A DNA stretch of 64,000 nucleotides from Roseiarcus sp963832305 (GCA_963832305.1 CAWHTU010000009.1:1-64000); one strand, 5' to 3'. Positions 45,439 through 54,930 are shown, counted from the stretch's first letter. Notes: generated by a model not told the origin, from the letters alone. Numbers and translations: made by a program.

Positions 45439-46170
45439 ATGGCAGCGATCAAGCAACTCGCGGCCGTGACGCGCAGCGGGACAGGCAAGGGGGCCGCCCG
45501 CTCCGTTCGTCGCGAAGGCCGCGTTCCCGCCGTCATCTATGGCGGCGGCCTGAAGCCCGAGCCGATCTCGGTCGATTACAAGGACGTCAATAAGCTTATC
45601 TACTCGGGCCACTTTCTGACCTCGATTTTCGAGCTCGAGGTCGAAGGCCGGAAGGAGCGCGTTCTGCCGCGCGATTATCAGCTCGACGTCGTCACCGACC
45701 GGCCGGTCCATGTCGATTTTCTCCGGCTCGCGCCGGGATCGCGGGTGCGCATCGGCGTGCCGGTGCATGTCATCAATCGCGAGGCGTCGCCCGGATTGAA
45801 AAAGGGCGGCGCGGTCAATCTCGTGCTCCACACGGTCGAGGTGATGGCGCCGGCCGACGCAATTCCGGAATCGATCACCATCGACCTCTCGGGCCTCGAT
45901 TTTCACGATTCCGTCCACGTATCCGCGGTCAAGCTGCCGGAGGGTTGCCGGCCCGTCAGCTCGAAATCGGACCAGACGGTGGTCACGATCGTCCCGCCGA
46001 CAGTGATGGTCGAGGAAACGCCGGTTGCGACGGCGGCGTCCACCGCCGCGCCTGCGCCAGGCGCCGCCGCCTCCGCGCCTGCGGCGGGCGCCCCGGCCAA
46101 GGCTGACGCCGCCAAGGGCGCCGCCGCTCCGGCAAAAGCGGCGGCCGCGCCCGCCGCCGCCAAGAAATAA
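45439..46170 (+). CDS. rplY: 50S ribosomal protein L25/general stress protein Ctc
   Basis: The protein has 243 residues. The N-terminal L25 domain (residues 1-95) has GKGAARSVRREGRVPAVIYG, the 5S rRNA-binding region. The Ctc-type TL5 C-terminal domain follows with HVDFLRLAPGSRVRIGVPVH and ESITIDLSGLDFHDSVHVSA. The last 50 residues are an Ala/Pro/Lys-rich tail of low complexity, longer than in most homologues. It binds 5S rRNA in the central protuberance. It is upstream of pth by 81 bases, a common pairing, and divergent from fumC. Confidence 0.95.
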   Translation: MAAIKQLAAVTRSGTGKGAARSVRREGRVPAVIYGGGLKPEPISVDYKDVNKLIYSGHFLTSIFELEVEGRKERVLPRDYQLDVVTDRPVHVDFLRLAPGSRVRIGVPVHVINREASPGLKKGGAVNLVLHTVEVMAPADAIPESITIDLSGLDFHDSVHVSAVKLPEGCRPVSSKSDQTVVTIVPPTVMVEETPVATAASTAAPAPGAAASAPAAGAPAKADAAKGAAAPAKAAAAPAAAKK

Positions 46171-46251
46171 GGCTCGCGCGCGCGCCCCGAGCGGGCGGGC
46201 TCGCGCCCACGCAGCCGAGCCTGTCCCTCATGCTGATCGATTGGGGGCCCC

Positions 46252-46848
46252 ATGCTGGTCATCGCGGGACTCGGCAATCCCGGCGCGCGTCATGCCCGCA
46301 ACCGTCACAACATCGGCTTCATGGCGGTCGATGCGATCGCCGAGGCGCACCGTTTCGGCCCGTTTCGCGCGCGCTGGCAGGGACTGGCGGCGGAGGGCGT
46401 GATCGAGGGGACGCGGGCGACCCTGCTCAAGCCCCAGACCTACATGAACGACTCCGGACGAAGCGTCGGCGAGGCGCTGCGTTATCTCAAGCTCGACCTT
46501 AGCGCGCTGATCGTCATTTACGACGAACTCGACCTCGCGCCGGCCAAAGTGAGGGTCAAGATCGGCGGCGGCAATGCCGGCCATAACGGCCTGCGCTCGA
46601 TCAGCGCCCATGTCGGAAATGACTATAAAAGGGTGCGCATCGGGATTGGCCATCCCGGCGACAAGGCGTTGGTCCACAACTACGTGCTGAGCGACTTCGC
46701 CAAGTCGGAGAGGGCCTGGGTCGAGGTTGTCTGCCGGGCGATCGCCGACGCCACGCCGCTCCTGGTCGCCGGCCAGGACGCGAGCTTCCAGAACAGGATC
46801 CATCTCGCGATTGAGGCCGCGGGCTTCGGCGAGGAGACGGGCGCCTGA
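46252..46848 (+). CDS. pth: Peptidyl-tRNA hydrolase
   Basis: The protein has 198 residues, usual length. It shows VIAGLGNPGARHARNRHNIG with active-site His, LLKPQTYMNDSGRSVGEALR with the Asn, IVIYDELDLAPAKVRVK with catalytic Asp, and KIGGGNAGHNGLRSISAHVG. It cleaves peptidyl-tRNAs released by stalled ribosomes. It is likely co-transcribed with rplY. It converges with the histidine kinase gene with 16 bases between stops. Confidence 0.95.
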   Translation: MLVIAGLGNPGARHARNRHNIGFMAVDAIAEAHRFGPFRARWQGLAAEGVIEGTRATLLKPQTYMNDSGRSVGEALRYLKLDLSALIVIYDELDLAPAKVRVKIGGGNAGHNGLRSISAHVGNDYKRVRIGIGHPGDKALVHNYVLSDFAKSERAWVEVVCRAIADATPLLVAGQDASFQNRIHLAIEAAGFGEETGA

Positions 46849-46864
46849 CCCTTGTCGACAGGCC

Positions 46865-48472
46865 TCACGCCGCGCGGACCGGATCGCGGCGGCGGCGCAG
46901 GCGCCGTCGACGCCGTTCCGGAGTTTCGGGCACCGGATCGGGATCGAGCGCGGGCAGGGTGTCCATGACCCGTTCCGGCGGGAAGATGACAATCACCTCG
47001 GTCCCAAATCGCAGCGTCGAGTTGAGGCGGAATTCGCCACCGTGCAGTTCGACCAGTCCCTTGACGATCGGCAGGCCGAGGCCGGTGCCTTCTTCGGCGT
47101 TCTTCTGCGCCAGCGTGCCGCGGCCGAAAGACGACAGCACAATCGGGATTTCCTCCGGCGGAATGCCGGGCCCGGTGTCACGGATGGAGAGATATTGCCC
47201 TCCGGTCCGGGTCCAGCCGACCTTGATAACCACCGAGCCGCCCTGGGGCGTGAACTTGATGGCGTTGGTAAGTAGATTGAGCGTCACCTGGCGCACCGCG
47301 CGCTCATCCGCCCAGATGCGCGGCAGGTCGCTCTCCAGCGCTTCGGTGATGGCGAGATGCCGCCGTTCGATCCGCATCGACATGAGACGGAGGCATTCCT
47401 CGACCACGCCGGTGAGCGAGACCGGCTCCTCCTTCAGTTCGTACCGTCCGGCTTCAACTCGGGAGAGGTCGAGTATTTCGTTGATGAGCATCAGGAGATG
47501 CTGGCCGCTCGCGTGGATGTCGGTGGAATATTCCTTGTAGACTGGCGCCGTATGGGGACCGAACAGCTCGGCCTTCATCACTTCGGAGAACCCGAGGACC
47601 GCATTGAGCGGGGTCCGGAGTTCATGGCTCATCGTCGCCAGGAAGCGCGACTTGGCGAGATTGGCGCCCTCGGCGCGCCGGCGCGCTTCGTCCGAATTGA
47701 GCTTGGCCTGCTCGAGCTCGGCGATGAGCGAGTCCTTTTCCGCCTGAAATGAAATGTTCTGCGCCGCGGCGGCGTGCAGGCGCCGCGCGACGACCAGGAA
47801 GTAGCCGATCACGCCCACCGCAAGCGCAGCCGTCGGCAGCGCCGCCCCCTGAAGACGGGGGGCGTAGAGAATAATCACGCCAATGATCATCGGCAGCATG
47901 CCGGCCACGAACGCCGCTGGAATGGCCGCCGCCAGAAGCGACATCACGGTCGAGACCAGGAGCATCACGACAATGGCGAACGCCTGCGCGTTGGGATCGC
48001 CCGACTTGAGCAGCACGACGATGAGATAGGCCCAGGCCGAGCCGCATAACGTGGTGGAGAGCACGAACTTGCGCCGCCACGCGCCGGCGGCTTTTTCCTT
48101 TTCGCTGCTGTCGAGGAACGCGATCGGCAGCGCATAGCCGATCGCAATCGCGCAGGCGATGAAGGTGACCCAGGTCACCAGAGGACCGGCGTCGACCCAC
48201 GCCAGGGCGGTCGCGCAGACGCCGAGCGCGATGATGCCGAGCATGGGCGAGGCGCTGCGATTGATCTCGGCGAACAACCGCACCATCGCCGCCGAATGGC
48301 TCGGGACAGCGTCGGGTTCGGAGAGCGACCGCCGCGCTTGGCGGAGCTGGACGTTCATCTTGCGCCGGCGCGCGGCCGCGTCGGGGTCGCTTCTGTGCCC
48401 GCTCCCCGCCAGATCGGCCCCGACGTCACTCATGAACCGCCTGACACGCACGCCCTTACTCACGTCAATCAT
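46865..48472 (-). CDS. Membrane histidine kinase
   Basis: The protein has 535 residues. The N-terminal part (about 75-230) has six hydrophobic segments and no periplasmic sensor domain; a coiled-coil linker follows at about 235-270. The dimerisation domain has the phospho-accepting His283 in FLATMSHELRTPLNAVLGFS. The ATPase domain shows the N box LLTNAIKF, DTGPGIPPEE and GTGLGLPIVKGLVELHGG. The end is Arg-rich. The partner response regulator is not adjacent, so it is an orphan kinase. A similar arrangement occurs in the alphaproteobacterial PdhS/DivJ group; the signal is unknown. An internal ATG at about 48433 is an alternative start. Confidence 0.87.
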   Translation of the reverse strand: MIDVSKGVRVRRFMSDVGADLAGSGHRSDPDAAARRRKMNVQLRQARRSLSEPDAVPSHSAAMVRLFAEINRSASPMLGIIALGVCATALAWVDAGPLVTWVTFIACAIAIGYALPIAFLDSSEKEKAAGAWRRKFVLSTTLCGSAWAYLIVVLLKSGDPNAQAFAIVVMLLVSTVMSLLAAAIPAAFVAGMLPMIIGVIILYAPRLQGAALPTAALAVGVIGYFLVVARRLHAAAAQNISFQAEKDSLIAELEQAKLNSDEARRRAEGANLAKSRFLATMSHELRTPLNAVLGFSEVMKAELFGPHTAPVYKEYSTDIHASGQHLLMLINEILDLSRVEAGRYELKEEPVSLTGVVEECLRLMSMRIERRHLAITEALESDLPRIWADERAVRQVTLNLLTNAIKFTPQGGSVVIKVGWTRTGGQYLSIRDTGPGIPPEEIPIVLSSFGRGTLAQKNAEEGTGLGLPIVKGLVELHGGEFRLNSTLRFGTEVIVIFPPERVMDTLPALDPDPVPETPERRRRRLRRRRDPVRAA

Positions 48473-48658
48473 GCGGCCGAAATGCTTAACGAGCGACTGA
48501 CGCGATGCCGCGGAATTGAGAGATTGTTGAGGATATTTCGTTTAGCGTCGTTAACTCCCCAGGCGCCGGTTCTTGCCGCTCGATGTCGGGCGTAGGAATT
48601 TCTTAACCCGCCGACGAGGTGGACTTAGGGAGGCGGCGCCCGGCGGGAGGAGGGCGGC

Positions 48659-49271
48659 ATGAAGCTCTACAATTCCAATTTGGCCCCGAACCCGCGCCGG
48701 GTGCGAATCTTTCTGGCCGAGAAGGGCGTCGAGATCCCGCGCATCGAGGTCGATCTCGCCAAATTGGAGCAAAGGACGCCTCAATTCTCCGCCGTCAATC
48801 CCTTCCAGACCATCCCGATTCTCGAACTCGACGATGGGACGCGGATCGCCGAGTCGATCGCCATCTGCCGTTATATCGAGGCATTGCACCCGGAGCCGAA
48901 CCTGTTCGGCAGAAGTCCGCTCGAGCAGGCGATAATCGAGATGTGGCAGCGCCAGCTCGAACTGCGCCTGCTTCTGCCGGTCGCGCAGGTCGTTGCGTCA
49001 CAGCCATCCGCATATGGCGGAAATGGAGAACCCGCAGGTTGCCGAATGGGCGGCAGCGAACCGGCCAAGGGCGCTCCGCGCGATGGCGATCGTCGATGAG
49101 GCGCTGCGCGAGCGGCCGTTCATCGCCGGCGATCGCTTCACTGTCGCCGACATCACCGGACTGGTCGCGCTCGACTTCGCAAGACCCGCGCGGATCGCAA
49201 TCCCGCCCGAACTTGCCAACCTCAACCGCTGGCGCGAGATGCTGAAGGCGCGGCCGAGCGCGACGGCGTGA
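48659..49271 (+). pseudogene. Glutathione S-transferase with one frameshift
   Basis: The first frame (from the ATG at 48659) encodes the thioredoxin-like domain: KLYNSNLAPNPRRVRIFLAE, NPFQTIPILELDDGTRIAES and AICRYIEALHPEPNLFG, then the start of the helical domain LRLLLPVAQV. At about 48991 the sense moves to a second frame, RHSHPHMAEMENPQVAEWAA to FTVADITGLVALDFARPARI, ending at 49271. Removing one base at 48991-48992 gives a normal protein of about 204 residues. It is either a recent mutation or a sequence error. A strong ribosome site, GGGAGGAGGG, precedes the start. Confidence 0.8.
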
Positions 49272-49426
49272 GGCGCCGGCTTTTCGTGCATGATATCACG
49301 TTTGGATTCGTCAGGGTCCGAGCTTCTAGCAAGCCGTCGTTGAACGGCGCCTGAATGATCTTCGTGCGCGCCGGCGATGTCTTGGAAAAGGTTAATCCGG
49401 GGACGGATTGATTGGCGGCCAGACCC

Positions 49427-49909
49427 TCAACGGCGCCGGCGCGGCTTGCGGTTCGGCCATGTGACGATCCGTTCCGGCCAATGTTCGGGCGCGAGATCAG
49501 TCTCGCTGGCCGAGACCCGGCCGCGCACGGAAACTCCGGCTTCGTGCACGCTATCGGGCGAACCGGAAACCAATGGGTGCCAGTCGAACAGGTCGCGGCC
49601 TTCAGCGACCAGCCGGTAGGCGCAGGTCACTGGCAGCCAGCTCAGCTCGCGCACTGCGGCCGGCGTCAATTTCACGCAGTCGGACACCCGCCGATGACGC
49701 TGCCGATAGTCGAGGCAATGGCAGGTCTTGGCGTCGAGCAGCCTGCAACCGATGTCGGTGAAATGGATCTCGCCGTCATCTTCGTCCTCGAGCTTGACGA
49801 GGCAGCAGCGGCCGCAGCCGTCGCACAGGCTTTCCCATTCCGGCGCGCTCATCTCCTCGAGCGTCTTCACTCGCCAGAAAGGCGCTGCAGGCTGGTCTTT
49901 CACCCTCAT
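49427..49909 (-). CDS. YcgN-family cysteine cluster protein (UPF0260)
   Basis: The protein has 160 residues. The family pattern is complete: FWRVKTLEEMSAPEWESLCD, GCGRCCLVKLEDEDDG, CRLLDAKTCHCLDY and SDCVKLTPAAVRELSWLPVT, with at least eight conserved cysteines suited to metal or an iron-sulfur centre. The function is unknown. The ATG at 49909 is followed by a polar N-terminus. It is divergent from the histone-deacetylase-like gene. Confidence 0.88.
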   Translation of the reverse strand: MRVKDQPAAPFWRVKTLEEMSAPEWESLCDGCGRCCLVKLEDEDDGEIHFTDIGCRLLDAKTCHCLDYRQRHRRVSDCVKLTPAAVRELSWLPVTCAYRLVAEGRDLFDWHPLVSGSPDSVHEAGVSVRGRVSASETDLAPEHWPERIVTWPNRKPRRRR

Positions 49910-50028
49910 GGGATCGGCTTCAGGCCCTATGTCCGGTTGACTTGTCTGCTCATGGACTTTCCTTCGCGTTGGCGCAAGAGTGCCGTTCTAGCCGGGAAAC
50001 GCAAATCGCGAAGCGGGACAGCGAAACC

Positions 50029-50958
50029 GTGACTACGCTCGTCATCAGTCACCCGGCCTGCCTGGCGCATGAGATGGGCGAGGGCCATCCCGAGCGGCCC
50101 GACCGGTTGCGGGCGATCGAGCGAGCCCTGGAGAGCGAGGCCTATCAGATGCTGGCGCGCGACCTCGCCCCGCGCGCCGACCTCGCGGCGATCGCCCGCG
50201 TCCATCCCCGGGACTATGTCGAAGCGATCCGCGCTGCGGCGCCCAAGCAGGGTCTGACGGCGGTCGATCAGGATACGTCGATGTCGCCGGGCAGCTACGA
50301 GGCCGCCCTGCGATCGGCTGGGGGCGCCCTCTTCGCCGTCGACGAAGTGATGAGCGGCAAGGTGCGCAACGCGTTTGTCGCCACCCGTCCTCCGGGCCAC
50401 CACGCCGAAGTCGCAAACCCGATGGGCTTCTGTTTCTTCAACAATGCGGCGATCGCCGCGCGCCACGCCCAGGCGGCGCACGGCGCCGAGCGGGTCGCGA
50501 TCGTCGATTTCGACGTCCATCACGGGAACGGCACTCAGCACATCTTCTGGGACGACCGGACTGTAACCTATGCTTCGACCCATGAGATGCCGCTCTATCC
50601 CGGGACCGGCGCGGTCGGCGAGCGCGGCGAGCACGATCAGATCGTCAACGCGCCGCTCAGGGCCGGCAACTCGGGTGAAACTTTTCGCGAGGCGATGGAG
50701 GTCGTGATCCTGCCCCGCGTCGAGGCTTTCTCGCCCGACCTCATTATCGTCTCGGCAGGCTTCGACGCCCACCACCGCGATCCGCTCGGCAATCTCAATC
50801 TGGTCGAGGCGGATTACGGCTGGGCGACGCGGCGGCTGATGGAGATCGCACGCCGGAAGTGCGGCGAACGCGTCGTCTCGGTGCTCGAAGGCGGCTACGA
50901 CCTTGACGGGCTCGCGCGGTCGGTCGCCGTACATGTCACGACCCTGATGGAGGGGTGA
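50029..50958 (+). CDS. Histone deacetylase-family hydrolase (acetylpolyamine amidohydrolase-like)
   Basis: The product has 309 residues from a GTG at 50029; the open stretch upstream overlaps the control region and lacks family features. Conserved blocks are TRPPGHHAEVANPMGFCFFN, VDFDVHHGNGTQHIFW with zinc-binding Asp and His, YPGTGAVGERG, IVSAGFDAHHRDPLGNL with the second Asp, and VLEGGYDLDGLARSV. Bacterial members remove acetyl groups from polyamines or other acetamides with zinc. Length matches the family. It converges with the orphan ATPase gene. Confidence 0.9.
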   Translation: MTTLVISHPACLAHEMGEGHPERPDRLRAIERALESEAYQMLARDLAPRADLAAIARVHPRDYVEAIRAAAPKQGLTAVDQDTSMSPGSYEAALRSAGGALFAVDEVMSGKVRNAFVATRPPGHHAEVANPMGFCFFNNAAIAARHAQAAHGAERVAIVDFDVHHGNGTQHIFWDDRTVTYASTHEMPLYPGTGAVGERGEHDQIVNAPLRAGNSGETFREAMEVVILPRVEAFSPDLIIVSAGFDAHHRDPLGNLNLVEADYGWATRRLMEIARRKCGERVVSVLEGGYDLDGLARSVAVHVTTLMEG

Positions 50959-50998
50959 AGGCCGAAGCCCGTCCAGGTCGCGTCTGGAACCTCGTGCT

Positions 50999-52303
50999 TT
51001 ACAATTCCGGCTGATACTCGCGCTCAGCCGGCGATGCGCGTGCTGCGCGCTCGTGCGCCGCGTTCCTTCGGTCCAGAATCTGGCCCTTGGTGATCAATTT
51101 GTCCTTGATGCCGCGCATGATGATGTAAGGCCTCAGAATCGGGTTCGAGATGCGATAGCGCAGGCGGAACGATTCTCCCACACGCTGAAGAATGCGGCCT
51201 CGCCCGGGTTCGCTGAGCTCTTTCAAGTGACGCGCGTAGTGGAACGCGTCAAACTCCTTGCCGGCGATTCTGGACAGCGGCGCCCTGACGGCGCCGGCAG
51301 TGAAAAAGCGACGGTCGTCGACCTCCGCCAGCGCGCACGCAAGCAGCACTTCCTTATAGATGTGTCCCGGGCGCGGGCTTTGCACCGCGTCATTGTAGAG
51401 CGCCTTGATAGATTGCTGCCACTGATCGAGCGACCGGTGCATTCCCTGCTCGACATGCGAGCAATAGATGGTCTTCCGGCCTGTCGCCAGCGCAGCGCGA
51501 CAGGTATAGATGCAGAGCAGATGGGCGATGTACGGCACCCCTTGCGAGAACAACACCAGGTCTTCGCGCGCCGCGTCGTCGATTCCCATCGTCAAGCGGG
51601 CGAGCCCCTTGTCGATAATGGTTCTGATCTCGTCATCGGACATTCTCGGCATCGGGATCTGGACCAGCGCCCGCTCGATCGATTGGTGCTCGCGTATCAA
51701 CTCGTTGACCGAATCGGCGACGCCGATGAGCAAGATGGTCGCGTTGACGGAATTGTCGGAGAGCGCCTTGATCGTGTCGGCCATCGCGGTGATGACCTCG
51801 GTGTTCTTGATCCGATCGAACTCATCGAAAATAACGATCAGCGAAGCCATCGTCGACAAGTCCTGGAGGGCGCGTCGCACGCTGTCGGGCGTCAACGCGT
51901 CGTAGGCCGGCGCGGTGTGCGCGACTGGTTGTCGGCTAGGAAATCCGAGCTGGGGCTGACGTTTCGACGCCTCGATGTCCTTGAGCGCCTTGGCCCATAA
52001 TGACGAATAGCTATCCGATATGTCGCAATTGGTCCGGGATATCACGAAAGACAGGCGGTTTGCGAGAAAGGCGGAAATCATGTTCGACAACGAGGTCTTG
52101 CCGACGCCTCGCTCGCCGTAGAGGATCGCGTGGCACCCGCGCTGCGAAACCGCGTCGATGATCTTCTCGACCTGCTCTGACCGTCCGGCGAACAGGTCTT
52201 TTTCGTTGATCGGCGCGCCGGGCGTGAAGATCAACCCGGTCTGGAACGACAACCCCTGAAGGTCTGGCGGCATAGGAATTTTCTCTCCGAAAGCGCTATC
52301 CAT
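50999..52303 (-). CDS. Orphan AAA ATPase (Orc1/Cdc6- or STAND-like)
   Basis: The protein has 434 residues. It has Walker A GERGVGKTS (residues 63-71) and Walker B LIVIFDEFDR (155-164), followed by a sensor-like ILLIGVADS (190-198). An N-terminal region, FTPGAPINEKDLFAGRSEQV, resembles the start of Orc1-like AAA modules. The C-terminal 120 residues carry a winged-helix-like region (LLACALAEVDDRRFFTAGAV to RYRISNPILRPYIIMRG), similar to ATPase modules in NTPase-type defence or regulatory proteins. I cannot name a specific family. No effector partner is adjacent; flanking genes are metabolic. The function is unknown. Confidence 0.75.
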   Translation of the reverse strand: MDSAFGEKIPMPPDLQGLSFQTGLIFTPGAPINEKDLFAGRSEQVEKIIDAVSQRGCHAILYGERGVGKTSLSNMISAFLANRLSFVISRTNCDISDSYSSLWAKALKDIEASKRQPQLGFPSRQPVAHTAPAYDALTPDSVRRALQDLSTMASLIVIFDEFDRIKNTEVITAMADTIKALSDNSVNATILLIGVADSVNELIREHQSIERALVQIPMPRMSDDEIRTIIDKGLARLTMGIDDAAREDLVLFSQGVPYIAHLLCIYTCRAALATGRKTIYCSHVEQGMHRSLDQWQQSIKALYNDAVQSPRPGHIYKEVLLACALAEVDDRRFFTAGAVRAPLSRIAGKEFDAFHYARHLKELSEPGRGRILQRVGESFRLRYRISNPILRPYIIMRGIKDKLITKGQILDRRNAAHERAARASPAEREYQPEL

Positions 52304-52354
52304 AACACACGGAAAGTATCAGGAGCTTAACAAGCACGGCATTCACGGGTTAAC

Positions 52355-52374
52355 GAGCGACGGACTGTTCGCTC
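52355..52374. promoter_or_regulatory. Short dyad upstream of the AAA ATPase gene
   Basis: GAGCGA (52355-52360) and TCGCTC (52369-52374) are inverted around 8 bases, between the ATPase start and the ribBA-like stop. It could be a weak terminator or an operator. The 212-base gap holds no supported gene. Confidence 0.3.
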
Positions 52375-52515
52375 ATTTTCGCCGTTTGCATATTTTACTT
52401 GATGATTGGGCCAGCAGCGAGTTTAGGAATAGACCAGTTCAAGGTCCGATGTCCACTTAAATCAAGCTTTCTGCGGCCGGCGTTCGATTTCACCCGCCCT
52501 GCTCGACGCGCCCGC

Positions 52516-53805
52516 CTACCGGTCGATCGACTCCACCGCCGCGATCTCGATGCCAAAGCCGGAGAGCCCGACATAGGTGCGCGGATTATCCGTGCGCAGC
52601 CGGATCGAGGTCACGCCGAGGTCGCGCAGGATTTGGGCGCCGAGTCCGATCTCGCGCCATTGGGTCGCGCGTGCGTCGTCGGAGGTTGTCGTCTGGGCGC
52701 CGCTCAGGTTCGCCGGCACCCCGGCCGCGCCGTCGCGCAGGTATACGAGCGCTCCGCGCCCCTCCGCGTCGAAGCGACTTAGCACCTTGGGGATAACGCC
52801 ACCGAAGATATCGCTCACGATATCAGCGCGATGCAGACGCGCCGGCATATCGCGGCCATCGCCAATCTCGCCGCGCACAAAAGCGAAGTGGAGCACCGAA
52901 TCGAACGGCGTTCGATACGCGTAGCCCTGGAATGCGCCGAAACGCGACTTGACCGGAAAGCAGGCGACCCGCTCCACCAGCTTCTCGCGCGCCTGCCGAT
53001 AGGCGATGAGGTCGGCGACCGAGATCCGCTTGAGCTTGTGCCTGTCGGCGAAGGCCTCGATCTGCGGCCCGACCATCACCGTGCCGTCGTCGTTGGCGAG
53101 TTCGCAGATGACGGCGACCGGCGGCAAACCGGCAAGCTTGCAGAGGTCGACCGCCGCTTCGGTATGGCCGGAGCGCATCAGGACGCCTCCGTCCTTGGCG
53201 ACCAGCGGGAAGACGTGACCGGGACGGACGAAATCGCTCGCGCCCATGTTGCGATTGGCGAGCGCGCGCACGGTGTTGCACCGCTGCTCGGCCGATATGC
53301 CGGTGGTCAATCCGTGGCGCACGTCGACCGAGACGGTGAACGCCGTGCCGAGCGGTGCGTCGTTGATCGCCACCATAGGGTTAAGGTTCAGCCGCCGCGC
53401 GTCGTCCCCGGTCAGCGGCGCGCAGACAATGCCGCAGCAGTTGCGGATGATGAAGGCCATCTTCTCGGTGGTGCAGAGCGAAGCGGCGACGATGAGGTCG
53501 CCCTCGTTCTCGCGGTCGTCGTCATCGGTGACGACGACGATCTCGCCATGGGCGAAAGCCTGGATGGCGTCGGCAACGGGATTCAGCATGTCGAGCCCAA
53601 TCTGCGCCTGCGCGCCGGCGGCTAGAAAATCGTTTGGCGTCACTGCGCCGTGCGTCTCGGCGAAGATCCGCTCGGCGGTTTCGCGGGAGAGCCAGGAGCC
53701 CTGCTCGCGGCAGATCAAAGTCACCGCGCCGGGCGAGACGCCGATCCGGCGGGCGAAATCCGCCCGCGTCATGCTTTTCCGCTTAAGCCAGTCGCCGAGT
53801 TTCAC
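52516..53805 (-). CDS. ribB: HTH - DHBP synthase (RibB) - degenerate RibA-like fusion
   Basis: The protein has 429 residues in three parts. Residues 1-60 form an XRE-like helix-turn-helix (KLGDWLKRKSMTRADFARRI, GVSPGAVTLICR). Residues about 74-275 are 3,4-dihydroxy-2-butanone 4-phosphate synthase with DDDDRENEGDLIVAA, GLTTGISAEQR and RSGHTEAAVDL, which makes the four-carbon riboflavin precursor from ribulose 5-phosphate. Residues about 286-429 follow GTP cyclohydrolase II, but the segment that normally carries the zinc cysteines reads ARLHRADIVSDIFGGVIPK and has none, so this domain is probably not catalytic. A separate RibA must exist elsewhere. The gene stands alone. Confidence 0.85.
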   Translation of the reverse strand: MKLGDWLKRKSMTRADFARRIGVSPGAVTLICREQGSWLSRETAERIFAETHGAVTPNDFLAAGAQAQIGLDMLNPVADAIQAFAHGEIVVVTDDDDRENEGDLIVAASLCTTEKMAFIIRNCCGIVCAPLTGDDARRLNLNPMVAINDAPLGTAFTVSVDVRHGLTTGISAEQRCNTVRALANRNMGASDFVRPGHVFPLVAKDGGVLMRSGHTEAAVDLCKLAGLPPVAVICELANDDGTVMVGPQIEAFADRHKLKRISVADLIAYRQAREKLVERVACFPVKSRFGAFQGYAYRTPFDSVLHFAFVRGEIGDGRDMPARLHRADIVSDIFGGVIPKVLSRFDAEGRGALVYLRDGAAGVPANLSGAQTTTSDDARATQWREIGLGAQILRDLGVTSIRLRTDNPRTYVGLSGFGIEIAAVESIDR

Positions 53806-53872
53806 GTTCGCTAGATAGTCGCCCGTCGTGCTTTGCGCAACTCAATGATTGGCGCTCGCGGTCTAGCTGGAC

Positions 53873-54869
53873 TTAATCAACTCGAATAAGCATCTTGCCG
53901 AAATTCTTCCCGTGCAGGAGGTCGATCAGCGCCTGTGGCGCGCTTTCGAAGTCCTTCGCGGACCGTCTCACGCCAGGTCAGCTTCTTGGCCGCGGCGAGG
54001 CCGGCCAGTTCGCCGATTGCTTTCGGCCAGAGGTCCAGATGGTCCGAGGCAATGAAGCCTTAAATCTTGAACCGCTTGATGAGGAAAATGCGCATGTCGG
54101 GCAAAGCGGTGGGCGCGCCCTCATAAGAGGCGATGAGTCCGCATACGGCGACGCGAGAAAAGTCGTTGAGCCGCCGCAGCGCCTGCTGGAACGGCTCCCC
54201 GCCGACGTTCTCGAACAGGCCGTCAATCCCGTTCGGCAGCGCCGCCTTCAGCTCTTCCGCGAAGTTCGACGACTTGTGGTCGACGCAAACGTCATATCCG
54301 AGCTCCTTGACGGCGTAGGAGCATTTCTCTTTCCCCCCGGCGATCCCGATTGGCCGCGCGCCGGCTAGCTTCGCCAGTTGGCCGACCACCGAGCCGACCG
54401 CGCCGGTCGCCGCCGAAACGAGCACTGTTTCCCCGCTCTTCGGCTCGATGATCCTGTTGAGGCCATACCAGGCGGTGACGCCGGGCATGCCAAGCGCGCC
54501 GAGATAGGCCTGGATCGGGACCGACTTCGCATCGACGACACGAAGATCGCGCCCGTCGCTGACCGAATAGCGCTGCCAGCCGCCCGCGCCGACGACCGCG
54601 TCGCCGACCTTGAAGCGCGGGTTCATCGAGGCTTCGACGATTCCGACCGTACCTCCGACCATCACCGCGCCGACTTCCTGCGGCTTGGCGTAGGACTTCG
54701 CGTCGCTGATCCGCCCGCGCATGTAGGGGTCGAGCGAGAGAAAACTGTGCCGCACCAGAAGCTGGCCGGGCCCCGGCGCGGGAACCGGGGTTTCGACGAT
54801 GCGGAAATTGGCGGGCGAGACCTTGTCGGCCGGACGGTGGTCGAGCAGGATCTGGGTGTTGGCCGGCAT
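53873..54869 (-). pseudogene. NADP-dependent MDR oxidoreductase with a stop and a frameshift
   Basis: From the ATG at 54869 the frame encodes a zinc-free medium-chain reductase of the CurA/2-alkenal reductase type: PGQLLVRHSFLSLDPYMRGR, AYLGALGMPGVTAWYGLNRI, VSAATGAVGSVVGQLAKLAG and GIDGLFENVGGE. A TAA at 54060-54062 ends it after LIKRFKI. The family reads Gln there, and the same frame continues as GFIASDHLDLWPKAIGELAG. A one-base insertion near 53950 then moves to the last frame (APQALIDLLHGKNFGKMLIR), ending at 53873. Two independent lesions in one gene suggest real decay, or poor local sequence. Confidence 0.78.
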
Positions 54870-54930
54870 GCACGTCTCCTCATGGTTCGTAACGGGGCCT
54901 AGGGCGCGCGCTCATCGCCACGCAACCATA

